Positions 20,071 to 29,147 of a stretch of 64,000 nucleotides of DNA are shown piece after piece. The first letter of the stretch is position 1, and each line of letters starts with the position of its first letter. The notes under the pieces were generated by a model. It was not told where the DNA came from. It saw only the letters and a program-made list of their open reading frames with translations, and did not search any database. Source of the stretch: Gracilaria gracilis (Eukaryota > Rhodophyta > Florideophyceae > Gracilariales > Gracilariaceae); the NCBI GenBank assembly GCA_030374805.1, contig JARGSG010000225.1, forward strand, positions 558,001 through 622,000, in the 5' to 3' direction. The translations under genes and the position numbers were made by a program.

Positions 20071-22538
20071 CTAAACAACGATTCCCGGCGACTTATGTAT
20101 TTTAGTAAGCGTCAGCGTCGTAATTTGGCTCCAGCTTGGGAAAAGAGCACGGCATCAGCGATGAAAAGTCGGACGGCAACGCGAGTTGTTTAGATGCTTC
20201 CGTGCTTCTAGTGTGAACAGAATGGCTCTCCAAATCAATAATCGCTGAAGAATCCTGTTGTGCAAGGCATGAGTGTTGTTTGTTAGAATATGATTCAGTT
20301 GAAACTAGATGTATCCGTTCCAGGTTAGAGGCCGTTGATGTTAGTCTGTTTGTAAGTTTAGATTTCAGGTTCCTTCTTGTATTCATGTTTCATCATGTTT
20401 CCAACCGTCGACGTTGACGTCCGAAATCATTGAATGATTGCGTAAACGTGAAATCAGTTCCGATCACACGCGTCTCAATCCCTTTGCAGAGAACACAAAT
20501 GGAAGAATATTGAACTTGGGACAACCGTCCTTACATCATTCGGAGAAACCAGCATCGTTCTGAAGTTCGGCGGAGAGGAACAGAGACGAGCTGCCGCCGT
20601 GAACCTGCACGTACATACATATCTACCGAAGTACAACGGTAGCGTTTTATCTCTAGCTCTAGTGAGAATCCTCACATCCTCAGGCGTAAAAGCAAGGCAA
20701 GAGAATGAATATGCCCCAGAAACTATGCAAAAAACCTAACTTGATTTCTTTTCCAGCCAGTCGACCACATTTCCAGCGAAGTTCATTCAGGGGCCCTGAA
20801 TCAGGGCCCTCAATTTTATAGCCGTTTGTTGAATCCTGTGGCTTGATTTCTTGACCAGCTACTGATATATATACTGTAGTCGACGAGATTTGGCAACTTT
20901 GCAATGCCAAGCGACTACGCTCTACCTTCGTAGCTGGACTAACAGTTCAACTTGTAATTTGTTATTTTCTTATTCGCTCTCGTTCTGCGAATCTAAACGA
21001 CTCTAACGTCGCAACGACCGGTCCAATTCGCACTAAGTTTGTCTTGAATAAAAGCTACTGATCTTGGCTTCTACAAGCCGGAGTATCAAGGCCCTTTGAC
21101 ATGGAGATCGGTAGATACGGGCAAAACAGTGCACCTTCTCGTAGACGTCAGAAACGGCTTTCACTAAACTCGTGCGCGGCGCGAGTCAATAAAACGAACC
21201 TTCATAAATTTATTTGTTTTTAGTGGACATCAAATCTCAAGTGGCTCCCTTCGGCGCCTAATCAAGAAAATGACGGAGTTCAGCGGCCGTCTTCGTATCA
21301 TTCCGCCAATTCGAAGCGCCCTTTTTCAGAACCAATTATGATCGTTTGAGTCCCATTCTGGTTCTAAACGACTGTTAAATCTCTTTCAAGCTGCATGCAA
21401 AAGAACATTCTCTGGCCTCTCGCTTGTATAATTTTGGTTAGAATCATATGAAAACCTGGTTTGCAAAACGAGTTGTGCTGGGGAAGACATGCTTGTGGCT
21501 CAAGCTAGCATGCCAAAATCGCCCTCCAGAATCCCGTTTTTCAAACAACACTTTGAAGTTGTTCGTGCAAATAACAAGTTGAACAGTTAGCTACAACTTG
21601 TAGTCTACAAAGGTAGTCGTTGGATTCAATGACCCGCGGGTGCATGCCTTCCTGACCTCTGGTGGGCAGTTGCGACAAACTTGATGGGGCCGAGAAAGAT
21701 GTTGACCTCCTTGTCTTGAGCAATGAAGTGTCCTTTATCGGATGCATCACATTTGGAGCCCATGCCCCGTGCTCATGAAGTGCACATATCTACTACAATA
21801 ACGAATCGATTGTAGAAATGATAATGCAGGCCCTGTCAAATAGGCATAACAAAGTAAAGCAAAGTTTCAACGAAGCGTTACGGATGGTTGGGGGTCGTTA
21901 GCAAACCCCACGCGATACGAAGAATAAACAACGCTCACCATTAACAACAACAACGACAACAACAAAGTCAAGCTGTTTCCTACTGCCTAATGATTTGTAA
22001 AACTAGACCTCGCTTTCCCCATGAAGTGAGAAGCACTACTGTAGTGCATTGTAATACAACCCCCAAAGTCTTCATGAGGACGAGATCGTCGCGAAGTAGA
22101 CGTCAGATACAAGCTAGAATCTTTTCGCTGCTTTTTCGAATTCGGTCAATCGGGGTGTGAAAAATGCTCCGCGAAGATATCGTGTTCGACTTAGGCGTCG
22201 GTTGAAAACACACTCACATTCTACACATTCAAACTGTGAATGAAAGGAAGACTCTTCTGTGAAGAGGTACTGTACCTGGGACCGGCTATTAGTTCAGCTG
22301 TTGCAAAGCGCAAGAGTTTAGGCTTTGATGAATGCAGCCGCGAGTCAGTGATCTCAACACCCTCTCACGTTGTGAGTATATCGGGAGTGTTTGGAGCTTG
22401 TTGAAGAGAAGAGTGCTTATGACAGGAGTTCCACGCGCCAAAAGGGCATCAATGCAGTCTCTAATTAGACATGGCCCTCACAAGTTCTTGGCCTTCATCA
22501 AGAGAGAGGGCTTTATCTGAAGCCCTACTACAGTATAG
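20071..22538. other. Long gene-poor region left of the transposon
   Basis: About 2.5 kb. A 94-codon frame with ATG at 20386 (leftward, ends 20102) has Ser/Thr-rich composition and no family match; I do not call it. There is a CAA/AAC-type simple repeat around 21942-21966. The last 50 bp before the transposon resemble 12430-12460. Confidence 0.5.
21942..21966. repeat. AAC-type trinucleotide microsatellite
   Basis: AACAACAACAACGACAACAACAA, one interruption. Confidence 0.8.
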
Positions 22539-22541
22539 TAA
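22539..22541. repeat. Target-site duplication TAA, left
   Basis: TAA directly before the left terminal inverted repeat, matched at 26388-26390. Confidence 0.85.
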
Positions 22542-22554
22542 GAGCATGGCCACC
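22542..22554 (+). repeat. Left terminal inverted repeat of Harbinger element
   Basis: GAGCATGGCCACC, the exact reverse complement of 26375-26387. Confidence 0.93.
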
Positions 22555-22896
22555 GGGGGTCCAATTTTGAGTTCCAATTCATTTTTTGGAAATGAACTGC
22601 GAATTGTGATCGCACCAATTCAATTCAATCCATTTCAAAATAAATTGAAATGGAACTTGGATTGAAACCAAGCAAATCTCAGTCCAAAAACGATACATTT
22701 GGACCACGATTCGCTTCGTTTCAATCCAATACCAAGCACGCATCTCGCTGCAACCAGCGTGGTTTTGGCGCCAAAAAGCCAACCAATACAAACCTGCGTC
22801 GCGCAAACATAAAACAAAGCATACTATATAAACACATTTCCATAGCTCAATCCACCCACTCCAACATTGCTCCGTCCAAACAGCATAAGAGCCAGT

Positions 22897-23993
22897 ATGG
22901 GCACCGGAAAAGGGTGGTCCGCACCAGAAACAGTTTCTGCTTGCCGTGCATTCATCACAGCTTCCGAAGATCCCAAGTCAGGGAGGGGAAAGAAAACTCA
23001 GCTCTTTGAAGCACAGGTTCTCAAAGCCTTCAAACAGTTTACTGATCGGGATCGTGTAACGTTTCCAAACATCACCTTCTTTGAAAGAACTGGTGATGCC
23101 ATTATTCAAAGGTACAAAAAGGCCCGCGCATCTTGCGTAAAGTATGAAGGCATCATCTTTGCTATTAAAGCAAAAAAACCAACTGGGTCTCCGTCGGAGG
23201 AGGATATCGAAAGAGCGGCACTTGCAGTTTATAATGGAGACGCAACAATAGGAAACATGTATACCTACTTTAACGACCAAACACTGTCTGCTGGGAGCCC
23301 TTTTCCTTATGTTCAAGCTATGACAATTTTTGCGAAGCACTCATGGTTGGGATATGCTAAATGCATCTCGGCAGAATTCAAAACTGCTATCACGTGCATC
23401 ATCTTCAAACGAGGCTTGTTCAACTATGTCCACCTCACTGGGACAGGATGGTGAAGTGTCTGGTGAGAACTCATCTAATTTGGAAAAGTATGATGGGAGT
23501 GGACCAAATGGAATGCCTTCATCACCTCCGAAGGAAAAGCTGCGTCCGATCGGTAACAAGCGTGCCCTAGAAATTTCTAAGCAAGTGGCGGGCATTGAAT
23601 CGTGGGGCAGATGGAATCGATAAACTAGGAGAGGCTGCTCACAAGAGAAACAAATTATCGGAGCAGTTTCTGGAAATAGAGCAAAAGCAGTCCATGTTCA
23701 AGTTGTTTTCTATTCCGGGTACGGACCCTGCGATGCTTAGTCGCTTTTTGGATCTCACGCAAAGAGAGGCATTACGACGACTGGAAAGTAGCATATGCCA
23801 CAGTGAAACTGTGGCTGACGCCATTCCACCATCCGTACCACAAGGCGCTCCTTCCGCTGGTACTACACCTTTCATTAGGAATTCTTTTCCGAAAGACCTT
23901 GGTGCTACATCGTCTTTTCCAAATAGTACAGAGACAAACAGTCTTGTACAAGGAGCAGGAGAGACAGACACTGGTGCGGAGAAAACGAGCTAA
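22897..23993 (+). pseudogene. Harbinger ORF1, SANT/Myb-like DNA-binding protein, frameshifted
   Basis: Starts with ATG at 22897, about 65 bp after a TATATAAA box (22825-22832). The first frame encodes a typical transposon-associated trihelix/SANT region (WSAPETVSACRAFITASEDP, FFERTGDAIIQRYKKARASC, FPYVQAMTIFAKHSW). It shifts to the next frame between about 23350 and 23450, where the family's RPIGNKRALE block continues, and shifts again at a run of G near 23603 into a frame with KRNKLSEQFLEIEQKQSMFKLF. Each change is +1 in frame and no convincing intron lies at either point. ORF1 proteins bind the element ends and help import the transposase. I read this copy as inactive. Confidence 0.75.
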
Positions 23994-24056
23994 ATGTCAG
24001 CAGACTGTTTCTGTTGTATTGGGATTTCCTCTTTGTTTACTTCGGAGATAATAAAA

Positions 24057-25443
24057 CTATATGTTTCTCAACCTCACACTCACGTTAGATTCCCATGCAT
24101 ATCCCATATATGCTGCACAAGGGCCTCCTTTAGTCGCCTGTGTAACGCTTTTTACTTTGATATCATCCGCAATGTTTGCATGGGATTCCAGAAATCCTTG
24201 AACCGATTCATCTCGGATGGGCTCAAGTACAACATCAGTCTCGTCTTCTTCTTCTGAAAACATTGCGCTCCTGCCGCCAACCCCATCGCTACCGTAAAAT
24301 TCTCGCCTCACCTCTACCGTCATGTTATGTAGAATGACACAGGCCTTCGCAATTGTTCGCATCCTTTCCACCGTCCAAAGCTCAGATGCATAGAATAAGT
24401 ACTTGAATCGCCGAAACAATACGCCAAACAAGCGCTCCACACACTTCCTAGTACCTTCTTGTAGACTCCGAAATAGCTTCTCCTTGGCAGTGTTGCCATC
24501 ACGAATAGTTTTGATAAACACTTTCCAATCTGGATATATACCGTCTGTCAAATAGTAGAACCAATTGAACACCTTCCCGCTTATTGTGTATGACGGACGC
24601 ACCGGCGGGAATTGTCCACTCAAGACGTTTGAGAAATGCGCACTAACCTCCAGTATGTTCAGATCATTAAAAACTCCCGGCAAACCAAACTGAAACGACC
24701 ACACCCAGAGATCCAAGTCGCATATGGCTTCCATTCGCAATGTTGGAACCCCGTCTTTGCCTGTCATCAGGCCTTGGAGGGCCTTCGGGCAGTTCTTCCA
24801 AGTCCAGCCAGCGCAGTCCAAGCACCCGACGCAACCCGGGAACCCCACTGCAGCGAACTGCCGTTCAATGCGCTCCATATCTTCTGCTGTAGGCTCCCGC
24901 AGATACTCTCTTTCCCACCTCGCAACCACAGCTTTACAAAATTCGGTCAGACAGTTCGACGCCGTTGTTTCCGATATGTTGAACAGATCGTCGCAAAGGT
25001 CGGCCGGTATGCCGTACGCTAGTTGTCGTTGTGCGCACAATATTTTGAGCAAAGGAGATATGCCAAGCTTTCCAGTTGCGTCCGGACGCAGTCCTTTCCT
25101 AAAGAATTCAGATGTTGTAACAACGGAAGCGAACACTCGATTGAAGACAGCTTTTGGCATACGAAAACGAATTTCAAATGCCTCCTCCCCCTGCTCCGGC
25201 CCGCACTGCTCGGTTCCAGGCCTTCTTTCATCCATGGGCCAGAAGTATTTCTTCATGTAGGTACATATGTGTACCCGCAAAATCACGGGAAATGTTACCA
25301 GCTTTTCCAGGGAGGCTTCCACCCCGTTCTTGTTTGCATTGAATTTGCAATATACCCAAGCCGACCATCTGCATCCACACGGCAACCGCCAACGCACTGT
25401 CTTCGTCGTCATCTGACGCAAGCATATATTTGCGAGTGGCCAT
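24057..25443 (-). CDS. PIF/Harbinger DDE transposase (plant transposon protein PF04827)
   Basis: From about 25256 down to the stop at 24057 the frame is intact and carries the family hallmarks: AVGFPGCVGCLDCAGWTWKN (first catalytic Asp in LDCAG), FGLPGVFNDLNIL (second Asp), YYLTDGIYPDWKVFIKTI, RKCVERLFGVLFRRFKYL (catalytic Glu) and ACVILHNMTVE. It cuts at the inverted repeats and inserts at TWA. The most natural N-terminus (ATG at 25443, encoding MATRKYMLASDDDEDSALAV) is in a different frame from the core, so a small intron or a frameshift must lie between about 25255 and 25400. The same-frame extension to 25421 has no family look. Catalytic residues are complete. Confidence 0.82.
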
Positions 25444-25872
25444 TTTCCGGCGATCTTGAAAAAGGTGGTGACGCGGGCTTGGGGGTGGTCCGGTGCCGTT
25501 TAAGGCGCTACAGAAGTCAGAGCAGTACGGATATGGGGGTGGTTGGGTGCCGTTTGGGGCGCGACGGCAGGCAGAGGGGCACAGCAGAGCAGAGGTTGTT
25601 GTGGCAGCGCGAAGATAGAGGCGGTCGTGAAGTTTTTGACGCCAAGTTAAACTTGATGGCGTGGTGGTGGGGCTGTGTTGTGGCGTTCAGGACGGAGCGC
25701 AGTGGCGGGCAGGACACCGTGTTAGCAAGGAGGACGGCTTCGTGCAAAAATAATGAGGTTCTGGTGGGTAGAGTCAGGCAGCTGCAGCGAAAATGCTACT
25801 GTGATCATCGGAATGGTGCACAGATTGTTAGAGTGGTTTGGCCATTTAAGGGCTGGCGCGGCGAAAAGCAGA

Positions 25873-26221
25873 GTATGCGACAAGTCAAAAGATAGCGTGG
25901 CAAGTCGGAGGATGGCGCGGCAAGGCGGAGGGTGGCGCGACAAGTCGGGAGGTGACGCGGCTAGTCGGGGTGTGGCGCGGCTAGTCGGGGGGTGGCGCGG
26001 GAAGGCGGAGGGGGGGCGCGGCAGGTCGGGGGGTGGCGCGGCTAGTCGGGGTGTGGCGCGGGAAGGCCGAGGGTGGCGCGGCAGGTCGGGGGGTGGCGCG
26101 GCTAGTCGGGGTGTGGCGCGGCTAGTCGGGGGGTGGCGCGGGAAGGCGGAGGGTGGCGCGGCTAGTCGGGGGGTGGCGCGGGAAGGCGGAGGGTGGCGCG
26201 GCAGGTCGGGGGGTGGCGCGG
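25873..26221. repeat. 20-bp GC-rich minisatellite inside the transposon
   Basis: About 17 tandem copies of a 20-bp unit close to TGGCGCGGCTAGTCGGGGGG. Sub-types (GCTAGTCGG, GGAAGGCGG, GCAGGTCGG) alternate in an ordered way, giving 40- and 60-bp higher-order periods. Left copies are more diverged than right ones. It is strongly G-rich on the plus strand. Confidence 0.93.
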
Positions 26222-26374
26222 TCGTTGCAAACTGAGTTGGATTTGCAACGAGTGGGAAGCTCGGATGTTCATTTCAATCCAAACGGTCACGAGATTTGGA
26301 CCGTGTTCAAATCAGGACGGTCGACCAATGCATTCAATACACGTTCAATACGCTATGGATTGGATCGGAGCATG

Positions 26375-26387
26375 GGTGGCCATGCTC
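26375..26387 (-). repeat. Right terminal inverted repeat of Harbinger element
   Basis: GGTGGCCATGCTC, the exact reverse complement of the left end. Confidence 0.93.
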
Positions 26388-26390
26388 TAA
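26388..26390. repeat. Target-site duplication TAA, right
   Basis: TAA directly after the right terminal inverted repeat. Confidence 0.85.
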
Positions 26391-27402
26391 TAGAATACTG
26401 TTGTCCACAATAAAGAAGAAGAAGAGAAGCTCGTCTTCCGAGTGCGATCAGTAGTGTGGTCACTTCGTATAACAGAACAGTATTGCTTTACCATTTGCCA
26501 AATGCCGCGTGTACTTTAGGAGCAATGTATGGCGAATCTGAGATGGCGAATGATCGAGAAAGACGAGAAATAATGTAATGCATCTTAGATCGTTTACAAG
26601 GGTAGTAAGTGAAACCAAAAATAGGATGCAGCAAACCTCGCATATCGATGACTGCGAAGGTTCTGAAGGTTACGAAGGTTCTGAAGGTACGTGTAGCGTT
26701 CTGGCCCTCTTTCCTCAACTACTCTTGGGTATATGATAACACTCGGGGTTGCGTGATGCATCTCATCTGCAGCGAAAGGGCAAAAATGAGATTGGCTTCG
26801 AGAGTTCAATCGAGAGTATTCCCATACTCTCGCCTGTGAGAGGTTAGAAAAGGAGAGTGGGCAAGACACGACACAAGTATTCCGCCAGCGCAGCTCACAC
26901 GTGACCTGGCCGCAAGATTGTGAGATGCTGGACCAGCAGCGCGTTCGGTTGGTCCGCCTTGAGACAGCGCGAACGGTGGCAGTGGCGCGCAGTGGGGCGC
27001 TAGGCATGAGTTTGGACTCCAGCTCTTGCCACACAACCCTGCTCTCGCACTGGAGTTCCACAGATCGTTTGAAATCAGACGGGTTCAGCCGCACGACAGC
27101 GTGTGCTGCTTTTGAGGCACCCATCACTGCGGTTGGCTGCACATCCGCCTCCCTTTATATTTATCTTACCCCCCTTGGGTTCGGCGCTCGCAATCACTAT
27201 AAACTCCGCGTGACTTCTGGTATTCAACAATTGTCTCGAAAGCTTTTCCTCACACGAATCCCCTCGCCCTCTCGCATACACTGTCCGGCGTTTCTTCTCG
27301 TTGCGTATCTCGCGGCCTCAGGCTGCCTCTGTTTCTCAACGGGACAACCCGCTTCTTCTTCCTCCGCTGAGAAGCTTCTCTTTGACGATAACGCTACCCC
27401 TA
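26391..27402. other. Intergenic region before the zinc transporter
   Basis: About 1 kb. It contains an 18-bp tandem duplication (26655-26690). The right half (26880-27400) is more GC-rich and presumably holds the promoter and 5' UTR of the transporter. No supported gene. Confidence 0.5.
26655..26690. repeat. 18-bp tandem duplication
   Basis: Two copies of CGAAGGTTCTGAAGGTTA, the second ending in C instead of A. Confidence 0.88.
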
Positions 27403-28845
27403 ATGCCTCTGCATAACCATTTCTTCGCGTATGACGACCAGATTGATGATAATGCCATCTCGCCAATATCTTTACCTCTTTCAACGCCACCAGGCATTAT
27501 ACCAGATGCTAAGGAAACGGACGCCCTGTTACCCAGTTCGAACACAATGCACAGGTTGGATGCCAAGAGCGAAATTCGAACGTTAACATACGCATGTGCC
27601 CTCACAACTTTCTTCTTTGTTGTTGAGTTGGTGGGTGGCCATCTTGCTGGGTCTCTTGCGATTATGTCCGACGCTGCTCACCTTCTTTCCGATCTTGCTG
27701 GCTTTATGATATCCTTAATCGCTGTTTCTGTGTCCCATCTACCACCCAACGCGCATATGAGCTTTGGCTTTGCACGTGCCGAAGTCCTGGGAGCCTTTGT
27801 GTCCATTATGTTCATCTGGGCATTAACAGTCGTCTTGGTCATTTTCGCCATCGAGAGATTGTTCAACCCAAGACCAGTAAATGCGCCTATGATGCTCGTG
27901 TTGGGAGTCATCGGTCTATTCGTTAACATCACGCTGGGCTGTGTTCTCGGCCACGGTCACTCACACGCGCACAGCCATGGAGGCCATGATCATGATCATG
28001 CTCATCACAGCCATACGGACTTCAGTTTCTTGCCAAACCATAATGCTGTCAATGGGAATATGGGAAACCAATCTAAGGCACCAGACTTGGAAAATGGCTA
28101 TCTGTCGACTGCTTCAGTAGCGGCGCAAAATGGCCATCACCATGGTGATGCCCGTGAACATACACATGGAAGTGACCACGACCACAGTCATGCCCACAGT
28201 CATGACCACAGCCACTCAGACAAACATCTAAACGGGGATGTGGAAGACGGAATAACTACGGGATCGCTAAGAAATACCGTGGGAAGAATTCTCACACCAA
28301 AGGAAACCAAGTCTGCAAACCTGAGAGCTGCCTACCTTCATGTTCTTGGAGACGCATTGCAGAACGTTGGAGTCATAACGGCGGCAATCGTCATGATCAT
28401 CAAACCATCCTGGGCTTTCTTTGATCCGTTATGTACGCTTTTGTTCGCAGCCATTGTCATCATGACCACCAGGGATCTAGCTAGAGAGACGATGACAGTC
28501 TTGATGGAAGGTACCCCTGGATCATTGCAGTTGGAAGATATCCACGCAAAGCTTCTTGAGTTGGACGGCGTCAGTAACGTCGGAGACTTGCATGTATGGT
28601 CTATCACAGCGAGACGCCCTGCACTTAGCGTTCATTTGTATCAGAAGAACGTTGCGGAAGGTCACGACGTTGTGAAGGATGCACAACGAATGCTAGCGAG
28701 AGATTTTGGAATACTCCACGCAACAATCCAGGTTAACTGCGAAACCGTTGAGTGCTGTGACGAGGTCTTTTCATTCGAAGCAGACTCTTCAAAGAATGAT
28801 TGTGTGTCCTACCGTCCGCAAAATGGGAAAACTACGTCAGGGTGA
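27403..28845 (+). CDS. Cation diffusion facilitator, zinc transporter (ZnT/MTP type)
   Basis: 480 residues from the first in-frame ATG. Six membrane segments are visible. The metal site has both HxxxD pairs, in TM2 (AHLLSDLAG) and TM5 (HVLGDALQNVG), the Zn-selective arrangement. Between TM4 and TM5 lies a long loop with three His-rich stretches (GHGHSHAHSHGGHDHDHAHH and two later), typical of vacuolar or secretory-pathway ZnT/MTP proteins. The C-terminal ferredoxin-like cytosolic domain starts at about residue 365 (EDIHAKLLELDGVSNVGDLHVW). It exchanges protons for Zn and moves the metal out of the cytosol into a compartment. Convergent with the SPATA20-like gene. Confidence 0.95.
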   Translation: MPLHNHFFAYDDQIDDNAISPISLPLSTPPGIIPDAKETDALLPSSNTMHRLDAKSEIRTLTYACALTTFFFVVELVGGHLAGSLAIMSDAAHLLSDLAGFMISLIAVSVSHLPPNAHMSFGFARAEVLGAFVSIMFIWALTVVLVIFAIERLFNPRPVNAPMMLVLGVIGLFVNITLGCVLGHGHSHAHSHGGHDHDHAHHSHTDFSFLPNHNAVNGNMGNQSKAPDLENGYLSTASVAAQNGHHHGDAREHTHGSDHDHSHAHSHDHSHSDKHLNGDVEDGITTGSLRNTVGRILTPKETKSANLRAAYLHVLGDALQNVGVITAAIVMIIKPSWAFFDPLCTLLFAAIVIMTTRDLARETMTVLMEGTPGSLQLEDIHAKLLELDGVSNVGDLHVWSITARRPALSVHLYQKNVAEGHDVVKDAQRMLARDFGILHATIQVNCETVECCDEVFSFEADSSKNDCVSYRPQNGKTTSG

Positions 28846-29147
28846 TGTTCAGAGTGCAAAGAATCTTTGGCTAGCCTTGCAGATAAAAAACGCGCACGAG
28901 GACCAAAATGAGTTCTATAACCTCTCTGCGACTGTGTTGGCAGGAACGAGTCACTACGTGACCACCATCTTCAATTTCATTTTTAAGCTGATAAACACTA
29001 TTGCGTCAATGGAATCAAACGTCAAGGATGTGGCCTTGTCAGAACCCTCTATGTGCAAGGGAAGTATGGTGTACAAGAAGGCGAATGAAATCCTCGTATG
29101 CCATATTACGGTACGAAGGTCGTTGAAATTCCTTCCGCGGATACTAA
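28846..29147. other. Convergent 3' intergenic region
   Basis: About 300 bp between the zinc transporter and the SPATA20-like gene. No distinctive element seen. Confidence 0.5.

Larger units (their letters stand above)
22542..26387. mobile_element. PIF/Harbinger DNA transposon, complete between its inverted repeats
   Basis: 3846 bp bounded by perfect 13-bp terminal inverted repeats (22542-22554 and 26375-26387), themselves flanked by TAA on both sides. A TWA 3-bp duplication is the hallmark of PIF/Harbinger insertion. Inside, two convergent genes as expected for this superfamily: a SANT/Myb-type ORF1 on the plus strand (frameshifted) and a PF04827 DDE transposase on the minus strand. The subterminal regions are AT-rich and repetitive on the left (22570-22670). 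A 20-bp minisatellite occupies the right part (25873-26221). The perfect TIRs suggest recent insertion, but the frameshifts in ORF1 suggest the copy itself is no longer autonomous. Confidence 0.93.

Noticed and set aside
20102..20386. 94-codon leftward frame with ATG
   Set aside because: Ser/Thr-rich, no motif, lies where the 3' UTR of the CBM48 gene should be.
25753..26235. 160-codon frame with repeating GGWRGKAEGG-like peptide
   Set aside because: Direct product of the 20-bp minisatellite; not a protein gene.
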